Below, in pieces: positions 28,869 through 38,900 of a DNA stretch of 64,000 nt. Source of the DNA: Roseovarius sp. W115. Lineage in GTDB: Bacteria > Pseudomonadota > Alphaproteobacteria > Rhodobacterales > Rhodobacteraceae. A program made the position numbers and the translations under genes. The notes beneath the pieces are model-generated. The model saw nothing but the letters and a program-made list of their open reading frames with translations, had not been told where the DNA came from and made no database searches. Numbering within the stretch: the stretch's first letter is position 1; every line of letters begins with the position of its first letter. Location: contig NZ_CP146606.1 in NCBI RefSeq assembly GCF_032842945.2, positions 3,476,501 through 3,540,500 on the forward strand, in the 5' to 3' direction.

Positions 28869-29324
28869 TCACTTGTCGAGAATTTGCCGAAGCCGCGCTT
28901 CTTCATCTTCGCTGAGCTTAGCCGCGCCAACAGTCTCAGAGGTCGCGCGACGTCGAACATACCCCCAGCCAAGCGCCCCTGCGAGTAAGAGCATGCCGGG
29001 CCCTGCCAGCCAGAGCACAAGGTTTGACCCGCTGGTCAGCGGGTTGAGCAGAACATATTCGCCATACCGATCCACGACAAAGTCAACGACCTCTTCATCG
29101 CTGTCCCCGGCCACAAGCCGTTCGCGCACCAAGAGGCGAAGATCGCGCGCCAGATCAGCATGGGATTCATCAATGCTCTCATTCCGGCAGACAAGGCAGC
29201 GCAACCCCGCCGAGATGTCCCGCGCCCGCTCTTCAAGCACCGGATCATCCAGGATTTCATCGGGTTGCACCGCGGCCACGGGAGCTGCCAGCAGGCACAG
29301 GATCAAGGCAAGCGCATGTCTCAT
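28869..29324 (-). CDS. ccmH: Cytochrome c-type biogenesis protein CcmH
   Basis: The 151-residue product has a signal peptide (MRHALALILCLLAAPVAAV), the redox-active CxxC in LRCLVCRNESIDES, and one membrane helix (LVLWLAGPGMLLLAGALGWG) near residue 105. It keeps the apocytochrome c CxxCH thiols reduced and hands the chain to CcmF for heme attachment in the periplasm. It overlaps ccmF by four bases. The length fits the short CcmH without the CcmI-type TPR part. Confidence 0.93.
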   Translation of the reverse strand: MRHALALILCLLAAPVAAVQPDEILDDPVLEERARDISAGLRCLVCRNESIDESHADLARDLRLLVRERLVAGDSDEEVVDFVVDRYGEYVLLNPLTSGSNLVLWLAGPGMLLLAGALGWGYVRRRATSETVGAAKLSEDEEARLRQILDK

Positions 29325-31294
29325 TCGGCTGGCGTCGCTTGGGGTGTTGTGCGCGTTTTGCGTGCGCCTGCGGCCACGCGGTAGCGCCTGTCACTCAACG
29401 ACAAGGCCCCGCCCAAAGCCATCAGGATCGAGCCACCCCAGATCCAGTTGGCCAGCGGTTTGTAATAGCTGCGCACCGCCCAGCCGCCATTCACCTGCGG
29501 GTCTCCGATCACAACATAGATGTCGCGCAAAAAGCCGTTGTCGATGGCCGCCTCAGATGTCGGCATGGCCGCTACAGGGTAGATGCGCTTTTCCGGCTTG
29601 AGCGAGACGATCGTCTGCCCGTTTTGACCGACATCTATCACGGCTGTTGTGGAGAGATAGTTGGGACCTTCCACGTCTTTCACATCGGCGAGAGTAATCT
29701 CATATCCTGCGAAGTCATAGGTTTCACCGATCTGAGCGACACGAATGTCCTCCTTCTCCCAGGCCATCATCGCAGAGACACCTGCAATGGTGATGCCAAA
29801 GCCTGCATGCGCCACCGACTTGCCCCAGTCCGCGCGCGGCAAACGGCGCAGGCGGCCAAAGCGATCATCACCCCGGCCCGTGCGGCTCCAGAGATCAACA
29901 GCAGCACCAGCGACCAGCCATGCGGCCAAAAAGAGACCCACGGGTCCAAGCGCGCTGCGCTCAGTCTGCATCGCCCAGACCAGCAGGCCAACTGCAACAG
30001 CCAAAACAAACGCGCCAGTCAGTTGTTTGATGGCTCGCGACAGGACACCCCGCTTCCACGGCATAAGCGCCCCGACCGGCAGGATCAGACCCAAAAGGAT
30101 CATGAACGGCGTGAAGGCCATGTTGAAGAATGGCGCACCCACGCTGAGCTTGCGGTCAAAGAAAAGCTCGGACACGAGCGGCCAGATCGTGCCAACGAAG
30201 ACCACAAAGGTGGCAACGCCCAAGAGCACATTGTTGGCCACAAGGAAAGACTCGCGACTGACCAGCCCAAACACGCCCTTGGCCTGCATCACATGGGCAC
30301 GCGCAGCAAAAAGCGTCAGCCCCACCATCATGAAGAAGCCAAGAATGAGCAATAGGAACATTCCACGCTCAGGGTCTGTGGCGAAGGCATGAACAGAGGT
30401 CAGTACACCGGAGCGCGTGATAAACGCGCCCACCATGGAGAAGCCGAACGCGATGATGGCCAGAAGAATAGTCCAGGCTTTGAGCGACTCGCGTTTTTCC
30501 ACCACGATGGCGGAATGCAGGAGAGCAGCCGCAATCAGCCAGGGCATGAAGCTGGCATTTTCGACCGGATCCCAGAACCAGAATCCGCCCCAGCCAAGTT
30601 CATAGTAGGCCCACCAGGAGCCAAGCGCGATGCCGATGGTCAGGAAAATCCACGCAGCCAGTGTATAGGGCCGCACCCAGCGACCCCAGGCCGCGTCCAC
30701 ACGCCCTTCGATCAAGGCCGCAACGGCGAAGGAAAACGTCATCGAAAGGCCGACGTAGCCCAGATAGAGAAACGGCGGGTGGAAGGCGAGACCGGGGTCC
30801 TGCAGAAGCGGGTTGAGGTCTTGCCCGTCAAAGGGCGGCACTGGCAGGCGTAGGAACGGGTTGGACGAGAACAGGATAAATGCAAAAAATGCAACGCCAA
30901 CAGACGCTTGTACCGCCAAAACCCGAGCTTTCAACGTAGGTGGCAGGTTGCCTCCAAACCAAGACGCAAAGGCCCCGAATAGGGTTACAATCAACACCCA
31001 GAGCAGCATCGAGCCCTCGTGGTTGCCCCACACTCCGGTCACTTTGTAGAGCATCGGTTTCAGAGAGTGACTGTTCTGAGCCACCAACTGCACGGAAAAG
31101 TCTGATGTGACAAAGGCATAGGTCAATGCCGCAAATGACAGCGCCGTCAGGCCAAACTGCAGGTTTGCGGCGGGTTCCGCCGTGGCCATCCAGGACGACC
31201 AGCGGTTATGCGCGCCCACCAGTGGCACGATCATTTGAAAGATCGCCACAAAGAAGGCGAGGATGAGTGCGAAGTGCCCGAGCTCTGTAATCAT
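29321..31294 (-). CDS. ccmF: Cytochrome c heme lyase subunit CcmF
   Basis: With ATG 31294 (MITELGHFALILAF) the product has 657 residues, the normal CcmF length; an in-frame start at 31396 would add 34 unlikely residues. The heme-handling WWD domain is visible as GSWWAYYELGWGGFWFWDP near residue 230, with about 14-15 membrane helices. CcmF takes heme from CcmE and attaches it to apocytochrome c. It lies 58 bases after the holin gene and overlaps ccmH. Confidence 0.95.
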   Translation of the reverse strand: MITELGHFALILAFFVAIFQMIVPLVGAHNRWSSWMATAEPAANLQFGLTALSFAALTYAFVTSDFSVQLVAQNSHSLKPMLYKVTGVWGNHEGSMLLWVLIVTLFGAFASWFGGNLPPTLKARVLAVQASVGVAFFAFILFSSNPFLRLPVPPFDGQDLNPLLQDPGLAFHPPFLYLGYVGLSMTFSFAVAALIEGRVDAAWGRWVRPYTLAAWIFLTIGIALGSWWAYYELGWGGFWFWDPVENASFMPWLIAAALLHSAIVVEKRESLKAWTILLAIIAFGFSMVGAFITRSGVLTSVHAFATDPERGMFLLLILGFFMMVGLTLFAARAHVMQAKGVFGLVSRESFLVANNVLLGVATFVVFVGTIWPLVSELFFDRKLSVGAPFFNMAFTPFMILLGLILPVGALMPWKRGVLSRAIKQLTGAFVLAVAVGLLVWAMQTERSALGPVGLFLAAWLVAGAAVDLWSRTGRGDDRFGRLRRLPRADWGKSVAHAGFGITIAGVSAMMAWEKEDIRVAQIGETYDFAGYEITLADVKDVEGPNYLSTTAVIDVGQNGQTIVSLKPEKRIYPVAAMPTSEAAIDNGFLRDIYVVIGDPQVNGGWAVRSYYKPLANWIWGGSILMALGGALSLSDRRYRVAAGARKTRTTPQATPAE

Positions 31295-31352
31295 AAGTTG
31301 AATATAAACAGCCGTTCGGGACTGGCCAATGATTTTGGTTAAGCCGACCGGT

Positions 31353-31943
31353 TCACATTGTCGCGGGGTGCGCGCGCTGACGCAGCCAATCGTCAAGCGC
31401 CGGATTGTCTGAGGGCTGCACCGCCGCCAACGTCAACGTGGAATCTGACTGCGTTTGGGCCACGCCCGGGCTGCGCGCATCCAGCGCGCGCAGGTCTTCC
31501 ACAGCGGTGATCACTTGCGGCACACGTGCCAGTGTTGCGGCGATAGAGCGCTGAAATTCCTGGCCTTTTGCCTGATGGCGCGCGCCGAAGTAAAAGCTGA
31601 CAATCGCACCCAAAAGCCACCAGAGCGGCTCTGGTACAAGGGCAATGCCCTGCATGCGTTCGGCAAACCAGACCGGGTCAACCATCGCACTCAGGAAGAG
31701 ACCAAGCGTTCCAAGCGCCATGGCAGGGCGTGGGATGCGGTTCAACCCGTCGATGAAGCGATCATACCAAGACACTTTGACATGAGCGAATTCCGCTGAA
31801 AGCTGATCGAGTGCGGCCCCCTGCAGGCTGGCTGCACGCTGATCCGCCGCTTCTGCGTTGACGCGAAAGACTTCGGCGGTTTCGGCAACGACGTTGCGTT
31901 CACCGCCAAAGAGCACGGACAGAACTCTGCCAATCAATCCCAT
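31353..31943 (-). CDS. Gene-transfer-agent-type 3TM holin
   Basis: The 196-residue product matches the family described as a three-helix holin for gene-transfer-agent release. It begins MGLIGRVLSVLFGGERNVV and has a helical AAELHA-like segment, two or three hydrophobic stretches (PAMALGTLGLFLSAMVDPV and PLWWLLGAIVSFYFGARH), and a Pro/Ser-rich tail. It would permeabilise the inner membrane so that the endolysin can reach peptidoglycan. Its start overlaps the end of the endolysin gene by ten bases, a typical lysis pair. It sits inside the ccm operon; no capsid genes are in the window. Confidence 0.7.
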   Translation of the reverse strand: MGLIGRVLSVLFGGERNVVAETAEVFRVNAEAADQRAASLQGAALDQLSAEFAHVKVSWYDRFIDGLNRIPRPAMALGTLGLFLSAMVDPVWFAERMQGIALVPEPLWWLLGAIVSFYFGARHQAKGQEFQRSIAATLARVPQVITAVEDLRALDARSPGVAQTQSDSTLTLAAVQPSDNPALDDWLRQRAHPATM

Positions 31944-32545
31944 GACGCTGTCCTTTCGCGAAATTCCATGTTGCTCAGGTGATAGCGCTGCGAAATGAAT
32001 TCTTCCGCGCGCTTGATCCAGCCGCCTTTGTCGCCCGAACGGCTGCGCGCGAATTTGCGGGAGGCGGCGCGCCGGTCGGCCAATCGGAAATAATAGTTCC
32101 GCCGTGCAATCCCGTAAGCATCCGCAATATGATCAGGTGCCGCCTTCGCCGCCTTGCGCGCGGCAACAAGCGTTTGCGGTCCGATCATTCCATCGACCGT
32201 CACGTCGTGGTTCATCTGTCTTAACAGCCGTTGCAGAATTTTAACGGCATTGCCCCCCGCATTGACATACATGTCAAAGACGCTGGCCTGCAGCACATCT
32301 GGCAGGTCAGCGATGCGCGGTTTGTGAAAATAATGACGCAGAAAAATATCCACGGCCTGATCGGGACGCAAAGCGCGCACATCGGCGATGTCCACCTTGT
32401 CATCCCCGGTTAGATCAAGTCCGAGGCGTCTCAGCGTCCCTATCGTGACACCATGTTTCGTGGCCCCGCCAGGATCATCGGGGTCATTGACGAAGCCGCC
32501 CTCTCGGGCAACGATCTGTCTGGCAATTTCTTGAACATTGAGCAT
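31934..32545 (-). CDS. Glycoside hydrolase 108 endolysin (N-acetylmuramidase)
   Basis: With ATG 32545 the product has 203 residues. The N-terminus carries the GH108 catalytic signature EGGFVNDPDDPGGATKHGVT with the active Glu, followed by an EF-hand-like DLTGDDKVDIADV stretch, and the C-terminal PG-binding-3-type segment (DGMIGPQTLVAARKAA). It cleaves the peptidoglycan glycan chain. There is no signal peptide, so it relies on the adjacent holin. In Rhodobacter capsulatus a GH108 endolysin and holin of this kind release gene transfer agents. An in-frame start at 32575 is possible. Confidence 0.8.
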   Translation of the reverse strand: MLNVQEIARQIVAREGGFVNDPDDPGGATKHGVTIGTLRRLGLDLTGDDKVDIADVRALRPDQAVDIFLRHYFHKPRIADLPDVLQASVFDMYVNAGGNAVKILQRLLRQMNHDVTVDGMIGPQTLVAARKAAKAAPDHIADAYGIARRNYYFRLADRRAASRKFARSRSGDKGGWIKRAEEFISQRYHLSNMEFRERTASWD

Positions 32546-32605
32546 CGCGGCATTCCAGTTGTTCTGGGTCCGCAAAAGGCTCAGCTGAAGGGGTTAAGAA
32601 AGCCT

Positions 32606-33052
32606 TCAGCTATCGCCCGGCTCTTTGTAGACACCCTGCTCCTTGAGGCTCTCGATCACCTCTTTAGGCATGTATTCCTCGTCGTGCTTGGCAAGGATCT
32701 CCGTCGCCTTGAACACCCCATCCTCATAGGTGCCGGTGCCAACCATGCCTTCGTTCTCTGAGAAAAGGTCTGGCAATACGCCCGTATATGTGACCGGGAT
32801 CACAGCTCCACCATCGGTCACGCTGAAGCTGACAGTTTCGCCTTGTCCGCGCACGATGCTGCCCTCTTCGACCAAACCACCGATGCGAAACACCTCCGTT
32901 GGCAAGGGTGGTTCCTCGACGATCTGGCTCGGGGATCGGAAAAAGTTTATCCCGTCTTGCAACGCATACCCAATCAGCCCTGTGGACAGCACAAGCGCCA
33001 CAGTAGCGATGGCGATAATCTGAACGCGACGTTTTTTCTTCAGCGATTTCAT
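32606..33052 (-). CDS. ccmE: Heme chaperone CcmE
   Basis: The 148-residue product has an N-terminal anchor (VQIIAIATVALVLSTGLIGYA) and the OB-fold heme chaperone domain with FRIGGLVEEGSIVRG and the covalent heme-binding His in LAKHDEEYMP near residue 128. It carries heme in the periplasm to CcmF. It lies 60 bases upstream of the endolysin gene and 18 bases after argC on the same strand, so argC, ccmE, lysis pair, ccmF and ccmH can be one transcript. Confidence 0.94.
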   Translation of the reverse strand: MKSLKKKRRVQIIAIATVALVLSTGLIGYALQDGINFFRSPSQIVEEPPLPTEVFRIGGLVEEGSIVRGQGETVSFSVTDGGAVIPVTYTGVLPDLFSENEGMVGTGTYEDGVFKATEILAKHDEEYMPKEVIESLKEQGVYKEPGDS

Positions 33053-33070
33053 CAGCCTACCACATTTCCT

Positions 33071-34099
33071 CTACGGGAACACGGGGGCCAGCATCAGCCC
33101 CACGGTTTCATCCTCACCTAACATCAGATTGGCGTTTTGCAAGGCCTGCCCGCTGGACCCTTTGGTCAGGTTATCCAGCGCAGCAACGACGATCGCGCGC
33201 CCTTCGATCCGGTCCCGGCTGACGCCGATATGGCAAAAGTTGCTGCCGCGGATATGCCGCGTGCTTGGGGCCTCGCCCATGGGCAGTACCTCGATGAACG
33301 GCTCATCGGCATAGGCGTTTTGCAAGGACGCATAAACCGCATCCGGGTCGCCTTTGACATAGCCCGTGGCCAGAATCCCGCGGTTAGCGGGAATGAGATG
33401 CGGGGTAAACTGAATTTTCACCTCACGCCCGGCAATGGCGGAAAACTCCTGATCGAATTCTCCCAGATGCCGGTGCGTCCCGCCCAAAGCGTAGGCGTGA
33501 TACCCCTCTGACAATTCGGCATGCAGCAGGTTTTCCTTAAGACTGCGCCCTGCCCCGGACACCCCGCATTTGAGATCCAGAATGATGTCATCCAGGTCGA
33601 TCACACCATCCGCAATCAAGGGCCGGAGCACGTATTGCCCGGTCGCCGCATTGCAGCCCGTGCCCGCCACCAGGCGCGCCTTGGCAATGGCCTCGCGATA
33701 AAACTCGGTCAGCCCGTAGACCGCTTCGCCCTGCATTTCCACGGCGCTGTGCGGATTGCCATACCAGGTCTCATACGCCTCCGGATCGCGGAGCCGGAAA
33801 TCGGCGCTCAGATCCACAATCCGCAGGTCATGTGGCAAGGCCGAAATCACCTCCTGGCTGGTCTTATGCGGCAACGCGCAAAAGCACAGATCAACCTTGG
33901 TAAAGTCGATATCCTCGATCTTAACCAAATCCGGCAGGTCGAGATGCCGTAGATGTGGAAACACCTGCGCCATGGATTGCCCCGCCTTGGAATTGGCCCC
34001 AAGGGCGATGATGTCCATGTTGGGATGCGTCGCTATAAGCCGGATCAGCTCCGCACCGGTATAGCCGGATGCGCCCAGAATGGCGATTTTGTGGGTCAT
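33071..34099 (-). CDS. argC: N-acetyl-gamma-glutamyl-phosphate reductase
   Basis: The 342-residue product starts [18 protein letters not shown], with GAGG 5-6 bases before the ATG at 34099. It has the Rossmann motif GASGYTG and the catalytic Cys in [13 protein letters not shown] near residue 145, plus [10 protein letters not shown]. It reduces N-acetylglutamyl phosphate to the semialdehyde in arginine synthesis. The open frame reaches 34252, but those extra 51 residues have no family counterpart. Confidence 0.95.
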   Translation of the reverse strand: MTHKIAILGASGYTGAELIRLIATHPNMDIIALGANSKAGQSMAQVFPHLRHLDLPDLVKIEDIDFTKVDLCFCALPHKTSQEVISALPHDLRIVDLSADFRLRDPEAYETWYGNPHSAVEMQGEAVYGLTEFYREAIAKARLVAGTGCNAATGQYVLRPLIADGVIDLDDIILDLKCGVSGAGRSLKENLLHAELSEGYHAYALGGTHRHLGEFDQEFSAIAGREVKIQFTPHLIPANRGILATGYVKGDPDAVYASLQNAYADEPFIEVLPMGEAPSTRHIRGSNFCHIGVSRDRIEGRAIVVAALDNLTKGSSGQALQNANLMLGEDETVGLMLAPVFP

Positions 34100-34181
34100 G
34101 GTGACCTCTTTCATATGGTATTTGGCGTTTAGAAAAATTCTTGTGGTCCGGCAAGGGACCGCGATGTCACAGGGCTTGGCC

Positions 34182-34994
34182 TCAGGCCGCCTCAAACGCG
34201 ATGCGTCGTCGCAAAAACAGCGTGGCTCGGTCTGAAACCGTCTTGGGATCACCTGTGGTCAAAAACCGCGTGCCACTCCCCTCACCGACCATATCAGGCC
34301 GCCGGTCCAGATAGTCGCTGAGGCTGTCGGCGACCAGTTTCGGTTGCGAATAAACCGCAACGTCCGACCCAAGCGCATCCTGAAACACATGCTCCATCAA
34401 CGGGTAATGTGTGCACCCCAGCACGGCAGCTTGCGGGTCGGGCATCTTGCGTTTGAGCGCATCAACATGGCTGCGCACCAATGCCTCGGCCAAAATCATG
34501 TCGCCCTCTTCGATGGCATCCACCACCCCGCCACAGGCCTGCGCCTCGACATCAACGCCAATCGCGCGAAAAGCCAACTCGCGTTGAAACGCACGGCTGC
34601 TGACAGTGGCAGGAGTTGCAAACAGAGCTGCGTGTTTGACCGCAACTTCGCGCGGAGGAGAGTTATCCCCCCATTGCCGTTCGGTCAGTGCTTCGATCAA
34701 GGGTACAAACACGCCCAAAACGCGCTTGCCCTCTGGCACCCCTGCTTCTTGCATGCGCCGCAACGCCGCGGCTGAGGCCGTGTTGCACGCTAGGATCACA
34801 AGGTTGCAGCCCTCATCCCAAAGCCTGCGTACATGTGCATCGGTGAGTTTGAAAATGTCATCCGCATCCCGCACGCCATAAGGCGTATGCGCATTGTCGC
34901 CCAGATACAAAAGCGGCAGATCCGGCAGCCGCGCCTCGATCGCGTCAAGCACGGTTAACCCACCCAGACCGCTATCAAAAATGCCAACTGCCAT
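34182..34994 (-). CDS. murI: Glutamate racemase
   Basis: The 270-residue product has the MurI signature [13 protein letters not shown] at the N-terminus and the paired catalytic cysteines in [13 protein letters not shown] and [13 protein letters not shown]. It makes D-glutamate for peptidoglycan in the cytoplasm. It follows the acyltransferase gene by 24 bases on the same strand and precedes argC, so these may be co-transcribed. Confidence 0.93.
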   Translation of the reverse strand: MAVGIFDSGLGGLTVLDAIEARLPDLPLLYLGDNAHTPYGVRDADDIFKLTDAHVRRLWDEGCNLVILACNTASAAALRRMQEAGVPEGKRVLGVFVPLIEALTERQWGDNSPPREVAVKHAALFATPATVSSRAFQRELAFRAIGVDVEAQACGGVVDAIEEGDMILAEALVRSHVDALKRKMPDPQAAVLGCTHYPLMEHVFQDALGSDVAVYSQPKLVADSLSDYLDRRPDMVGEGSGTRFLTTGDPKTVSDRATLFLRRRIAFEAA

Positions 34995-35018
34995 CAGATA
35001 TGTGCGCCGATAGCGCCC

Positions 35019-35882
35019 TTATTCGAATTCAAACCCAAGCGCGTTGGGATCAACCGCGCCATTGGCAAGCTCATACGTCTTATGGCGCAAAAAGGCCATG
35101 AGGGATTTCGCGTCTGTGGCACGCTCAGCAAATTCATGTTGCGCAATCGGCTTACCGATGGCCACCTCAACAGGTGTGTCCACACGTTTCCCGAATTCCT
35201 TGATCAACAATCCCATACGCAAGGTCGAGTGCAGATGGCTGGCTACCTGGAACAATCGGCTGGTATGACCTTCGAAGTAGATAGGCACCACCTTGGCCCC
35301 CGATTTCGCAATCATGCGCGCCGTGAAACTGCGCCAGCTGGGATCAAGCGGTTGCCCAAAAGGGCGTGCGCCCGTGCTGACGGTACCGCCGGGGAAAATG
35401 CCGATGGCACCACCTTGACCCAAATAGTTGAGTGCAGTTTTTCTTGTCTGAAGGTTGAGGGCCACAGCCTCCTTGGTTTCATCAAAACTCACCGGAAGAA
35501 CCACACGGTTGAGATCTTCGGCTTTGCGAAACACCGAATTGGCCAGAATGCGGAAATCACCCCGCGTCTGGCTCAGGATGTGGCCCATCATCAGGCCATC
35601 AAGAATGCCGTAAGGATGATTGGCGATCACAATAAGAGGGCCTTCAGCGGGAATGTTGGCAAGGCTGCCGCCTGTGACTTCAAGGCTCAGACCGTAGCGT
35701 TCAACCATCACCTGCCAGAAATCACGCCCTGCCGCGACCTCATGCTCATAACCTTCGGCGCGTTTGATCAGGCGGATGCGTCCCGTCAGGTTCTCCATCG
35801 TGCGGATCATCGCCCGACCACCGCGCGTTTGCGCGGAATAGGCGTAGCTGATGTCGCGTGCGATATGGCGATCCTGACGCAT
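35019..35882 (-). CDS. Lysophospholipid acyltransferase (PlsC) family protein
   Basis: The 287-residue product contains the acyltransferase block I IANHPYGILDGLMMG (an H-x4-D variant) near residue 90, block III FPGGTVS and block IV VPIYFEG. It should transfer acyl groups to a lysolipid at the inner membrane. The N-terminal extension (HIARDISYAYSAQTRGG) is shared with Roseobacter proteins of this type as I recall them, supporting the start at 35882. The exact lipid is unknown. Confidence 0.8.
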   Translation of the reverse strand: MRQDRHIARDISYAYSAQTRGGRAMIRTMENLTGRIRLIKRAEGYEHEVAAGRDFWQVMVERYGLSLEVTGGSLANIPAEGPLIVIANHPYGILDGLMMGHILSQTRGDFRILANSVFRKAEDLNRVVLPVSFDETKEAVALNLQTRKTALNYLGQGGAIGIFPGGTVSTGARPFGQPLDPSWRSFTARMIAKSGAKVVPIYFEGHTSRLFQVASHLHSTLRMGLLIKEFGKRVDTPVEVAIGKPIAQHEFAERATDAKSLMAFLRHKTYELANGAVDPNALGFEFE

Positions 35883-35958
35883 ATCCGATCTCTGCTCGAT
35901 TCGTTTGCCGGGTTATAGGCCCGTTTTGTCATGCGCCCCTATGAAAACTTTGTGACAG

Positions 35959-38900
35959 TTATTCCGCGGCTTGCGACAGCGGTGTGCCCCCGGACTGGAT
36001 CAAGGCCAGCAAGTCCTCACGCTGTTTGGCCGCCTTTTGGGCATTTGCCTCTTTCACCGGGCCAAAACCACGGATTTGTAGGGGAAGCTCTGCCAGTGCA
36101 ACAATGGCATCCCTCGTTTGGTCATCCAGCTTGGGCAGAACCTTGGCCATATCCTTCTGATATTGCCTGATCAACTTGCGTTCCATGCGCCGTTCACGGC
36201 TATAGCCAAAGAGGTCGAAAGGCGTGCCGCGCAAACCCTTCAGCTTGGTTAACAAACGTAGCGGCGTTTCAACCCACGCCCCAAATTCGCGTTTCTTCGG
36301 ACGCCCGTCAGGCCCTTTGCCACCAAAGATCGGCGGCGCAAGGTGGTAGTTCATTTTGAAATCGCCGGAAAACTCTTCTCCAGCCTTCTGGCGTGACGAC
36401 AACAAAAGCCGCGCCACCTCATATTCATCCTTGTACGACAAGAGCTTGTGATACGCTCGCGCAACGGATTCCTTCACCCGAGCATCTTCGATCCCGTCCA
36501 CCAGCTTGCGATATCTCTTGGCCAAGCGCAGCCCCTGATAGGCCGCCAAATGATCGGCGCGGAACGTAATCTTTTCCTCAATCGTCTTGGGCTTTTGCAC
36601 CACTTCAGCGGTGTACAGATTCATAGCATCATCAGGATGCGTGGCTGCCCAGCGACCGACCTCAAAGGCCCTCAAGTTTTGCTCAACCGCCGCGCCGTTC
36701 AACTCAATCGCTTCATCAATCGACGCTTTCGACAAAGGCACCAGCCCCTTTTGCCAGGCCGCGCCGAATACCAGCATATTGGCATAAATCGCATCCCCCA
36801 TGCTTGCCCGCGCCAGTTCATGCGCATCAAAGAAATGCACGTCTTTTTGCAACCGCGCCTCCAGCGCGAGCTGCAGGCGATCCGCAGGAATGGTGAATTC
36901 CGTATCCTGTGTGAAGGCGCCAGTGATGATCTCATGGCTGTTAACCACGGCCCCAGTGCGCCCCTGGCGCGTCAGACCAAGGGTTTTTGCCCCCGCACTG
37001 ACCACAAGATCGCCGCCGATGAGCGCATCGCATTCACCGGTGGCCACACGAATCGCGCTGATGTCCTCTGGGCTTTCGGCCAAACGGCAATGCACATGCA
37101 CCGCACCGCCCTTTTGCGCCAGACCGGCCATCTCCATCATGCCCGCGCCCTTGCCGTCAATTTGGGCCGCCTGCGCCATCACAGCCCCGATGGTCACAAC
37201 GCCCGTGCCCCCGACCCCGGTGATCACCACGTTATAAGTTCCCTTGATCTTAGGCAGCGCGGGCGGCGCGATATAGGGCAGTTCAAGATCAACAGCCGAA
37301 TCCTTGCGGATTTTTGCGCCTTCCAGTGTGACAAATGACGGGCAGAAGCCCTTCACACAGCTGAAATCCTTGTTGCAGCTGGATTGATCAATGGCCCGTT
37401 TGCGGCCCAGTTCGGTATCTTTCGGCACGATCGCCACGCAGTTTGATTGCACGCCGCAATCCCCGCAGCCTTCGCAGACATCCGAATTGATGAACACCCG
37501 CTTATCAGGGTCCGGAAAACTGCCGCGCTTGCGGCGGCGGCGTTTCTCAGCGGCACATGTCTGGATGTAAACAATGGCCGACACGCCCTTGATATTCTGA
37601 AATTTTTCCTGAACCGCAGGCAGCTCAGCACGTTCATGCCAGCCAATGCCAGACGGGAAGTCGCTTTTGCGTGGCTCCTCCTTGGCATCAAACACCACCG
37701 CGACATGCTCCACTCCCATGGCCTGCAATTCCCGAGCAATGCGATCTGGGGACAAGCCCCCTTCATTGCCCTGCCCGCCGGTCATGGCTACGGCGTCATT
37801 GAACAGAATTTTGTAGGTGATGTTCGTCCCTGCCGCGAGGGTCGCGCGAATGGCTTGGACGCCGGAATGATTGTAGGTGCCGTCGCCCAGGTTCTGGAAG
37901 ACATGGTCGCGCTTGGAAAACGGTGCTTCCCCGACCCAGTTGGCCCCTTCGCCGCCCATATGGGTAAAGCCCACCGTATCGCGATCCATCCATTGCACCA
38001 TGAAATGACATCCGATTCCGGCATAAGCACGGCTCCCGTCAGGCAGCTTGGTCGAGCTGTTATGCGGACACCCGGCACAGAAATACGGAAGCCGCGATGC
38101 CATATCTTTGGCATTATCGGCTTTCTTTGCTTCCTCAATAGCTTGCAGGCCTGCTTTCACGCGATCCGTGCCGCGCCCTTCCTCGACAAGAATACCGCCA
38201 ATCTTTTCGGCAACCATGACAGGATCAAGCGCCATACGGGTTGGGAAAAGCTCTTCTTCATGCAGACCGCCGGCCCCGCCTTTGTACCATCCGTAAACAC
38301 GGCGCCCCTGACGATTATCGAAAATCGCTTCCTTGATCTGGATTTCAATGAGTTTGCGTTTTTCCTCGACCACGACGATGAGGTCCAGCGCTTCGGCCCA
38401 CTCGTTGAACCCTTTCATGTCCATCGGAAACGTCTGCCCGACTTTATATGTCGTCAGACCCAGCCGCTCGGCCTCATCCGCATCAATGCCCAGCAAATCA
38501 AGCGCATGCACAAGATCGAGCCAGTTCTTACCCGCCGCAACAAAGCCGATCTTCGCCCCGGGTTTGCCCATCATGCGCCTGTCGATCTTGTTGGCATGGG
38601 AAAACGCCTCAGCGGCAAAGCGTTTGTGATCGATCATCCGCGCTTCCTGCGCGATCCAGTGATCGGCGAGACGGATGTTCAATCCACCTTCCGGCATCTC
38701 AAACTCAGGCGTGACAAAAGACATCCGGTCGGTGCGCCCGTCCACAACGCTGGTGACTTCGACCGTGTCCTTCATGGTTTTCAGCCCACACCAGACCCCC
38801 GCAAAGCGAGACAGCGCAAAGCCATAAAGGCCAAAATCGAGGATTTCCTGAACACCTGCAGGCGACAAGACCGGCATATAGGTATCGACCATCGCCCAGT

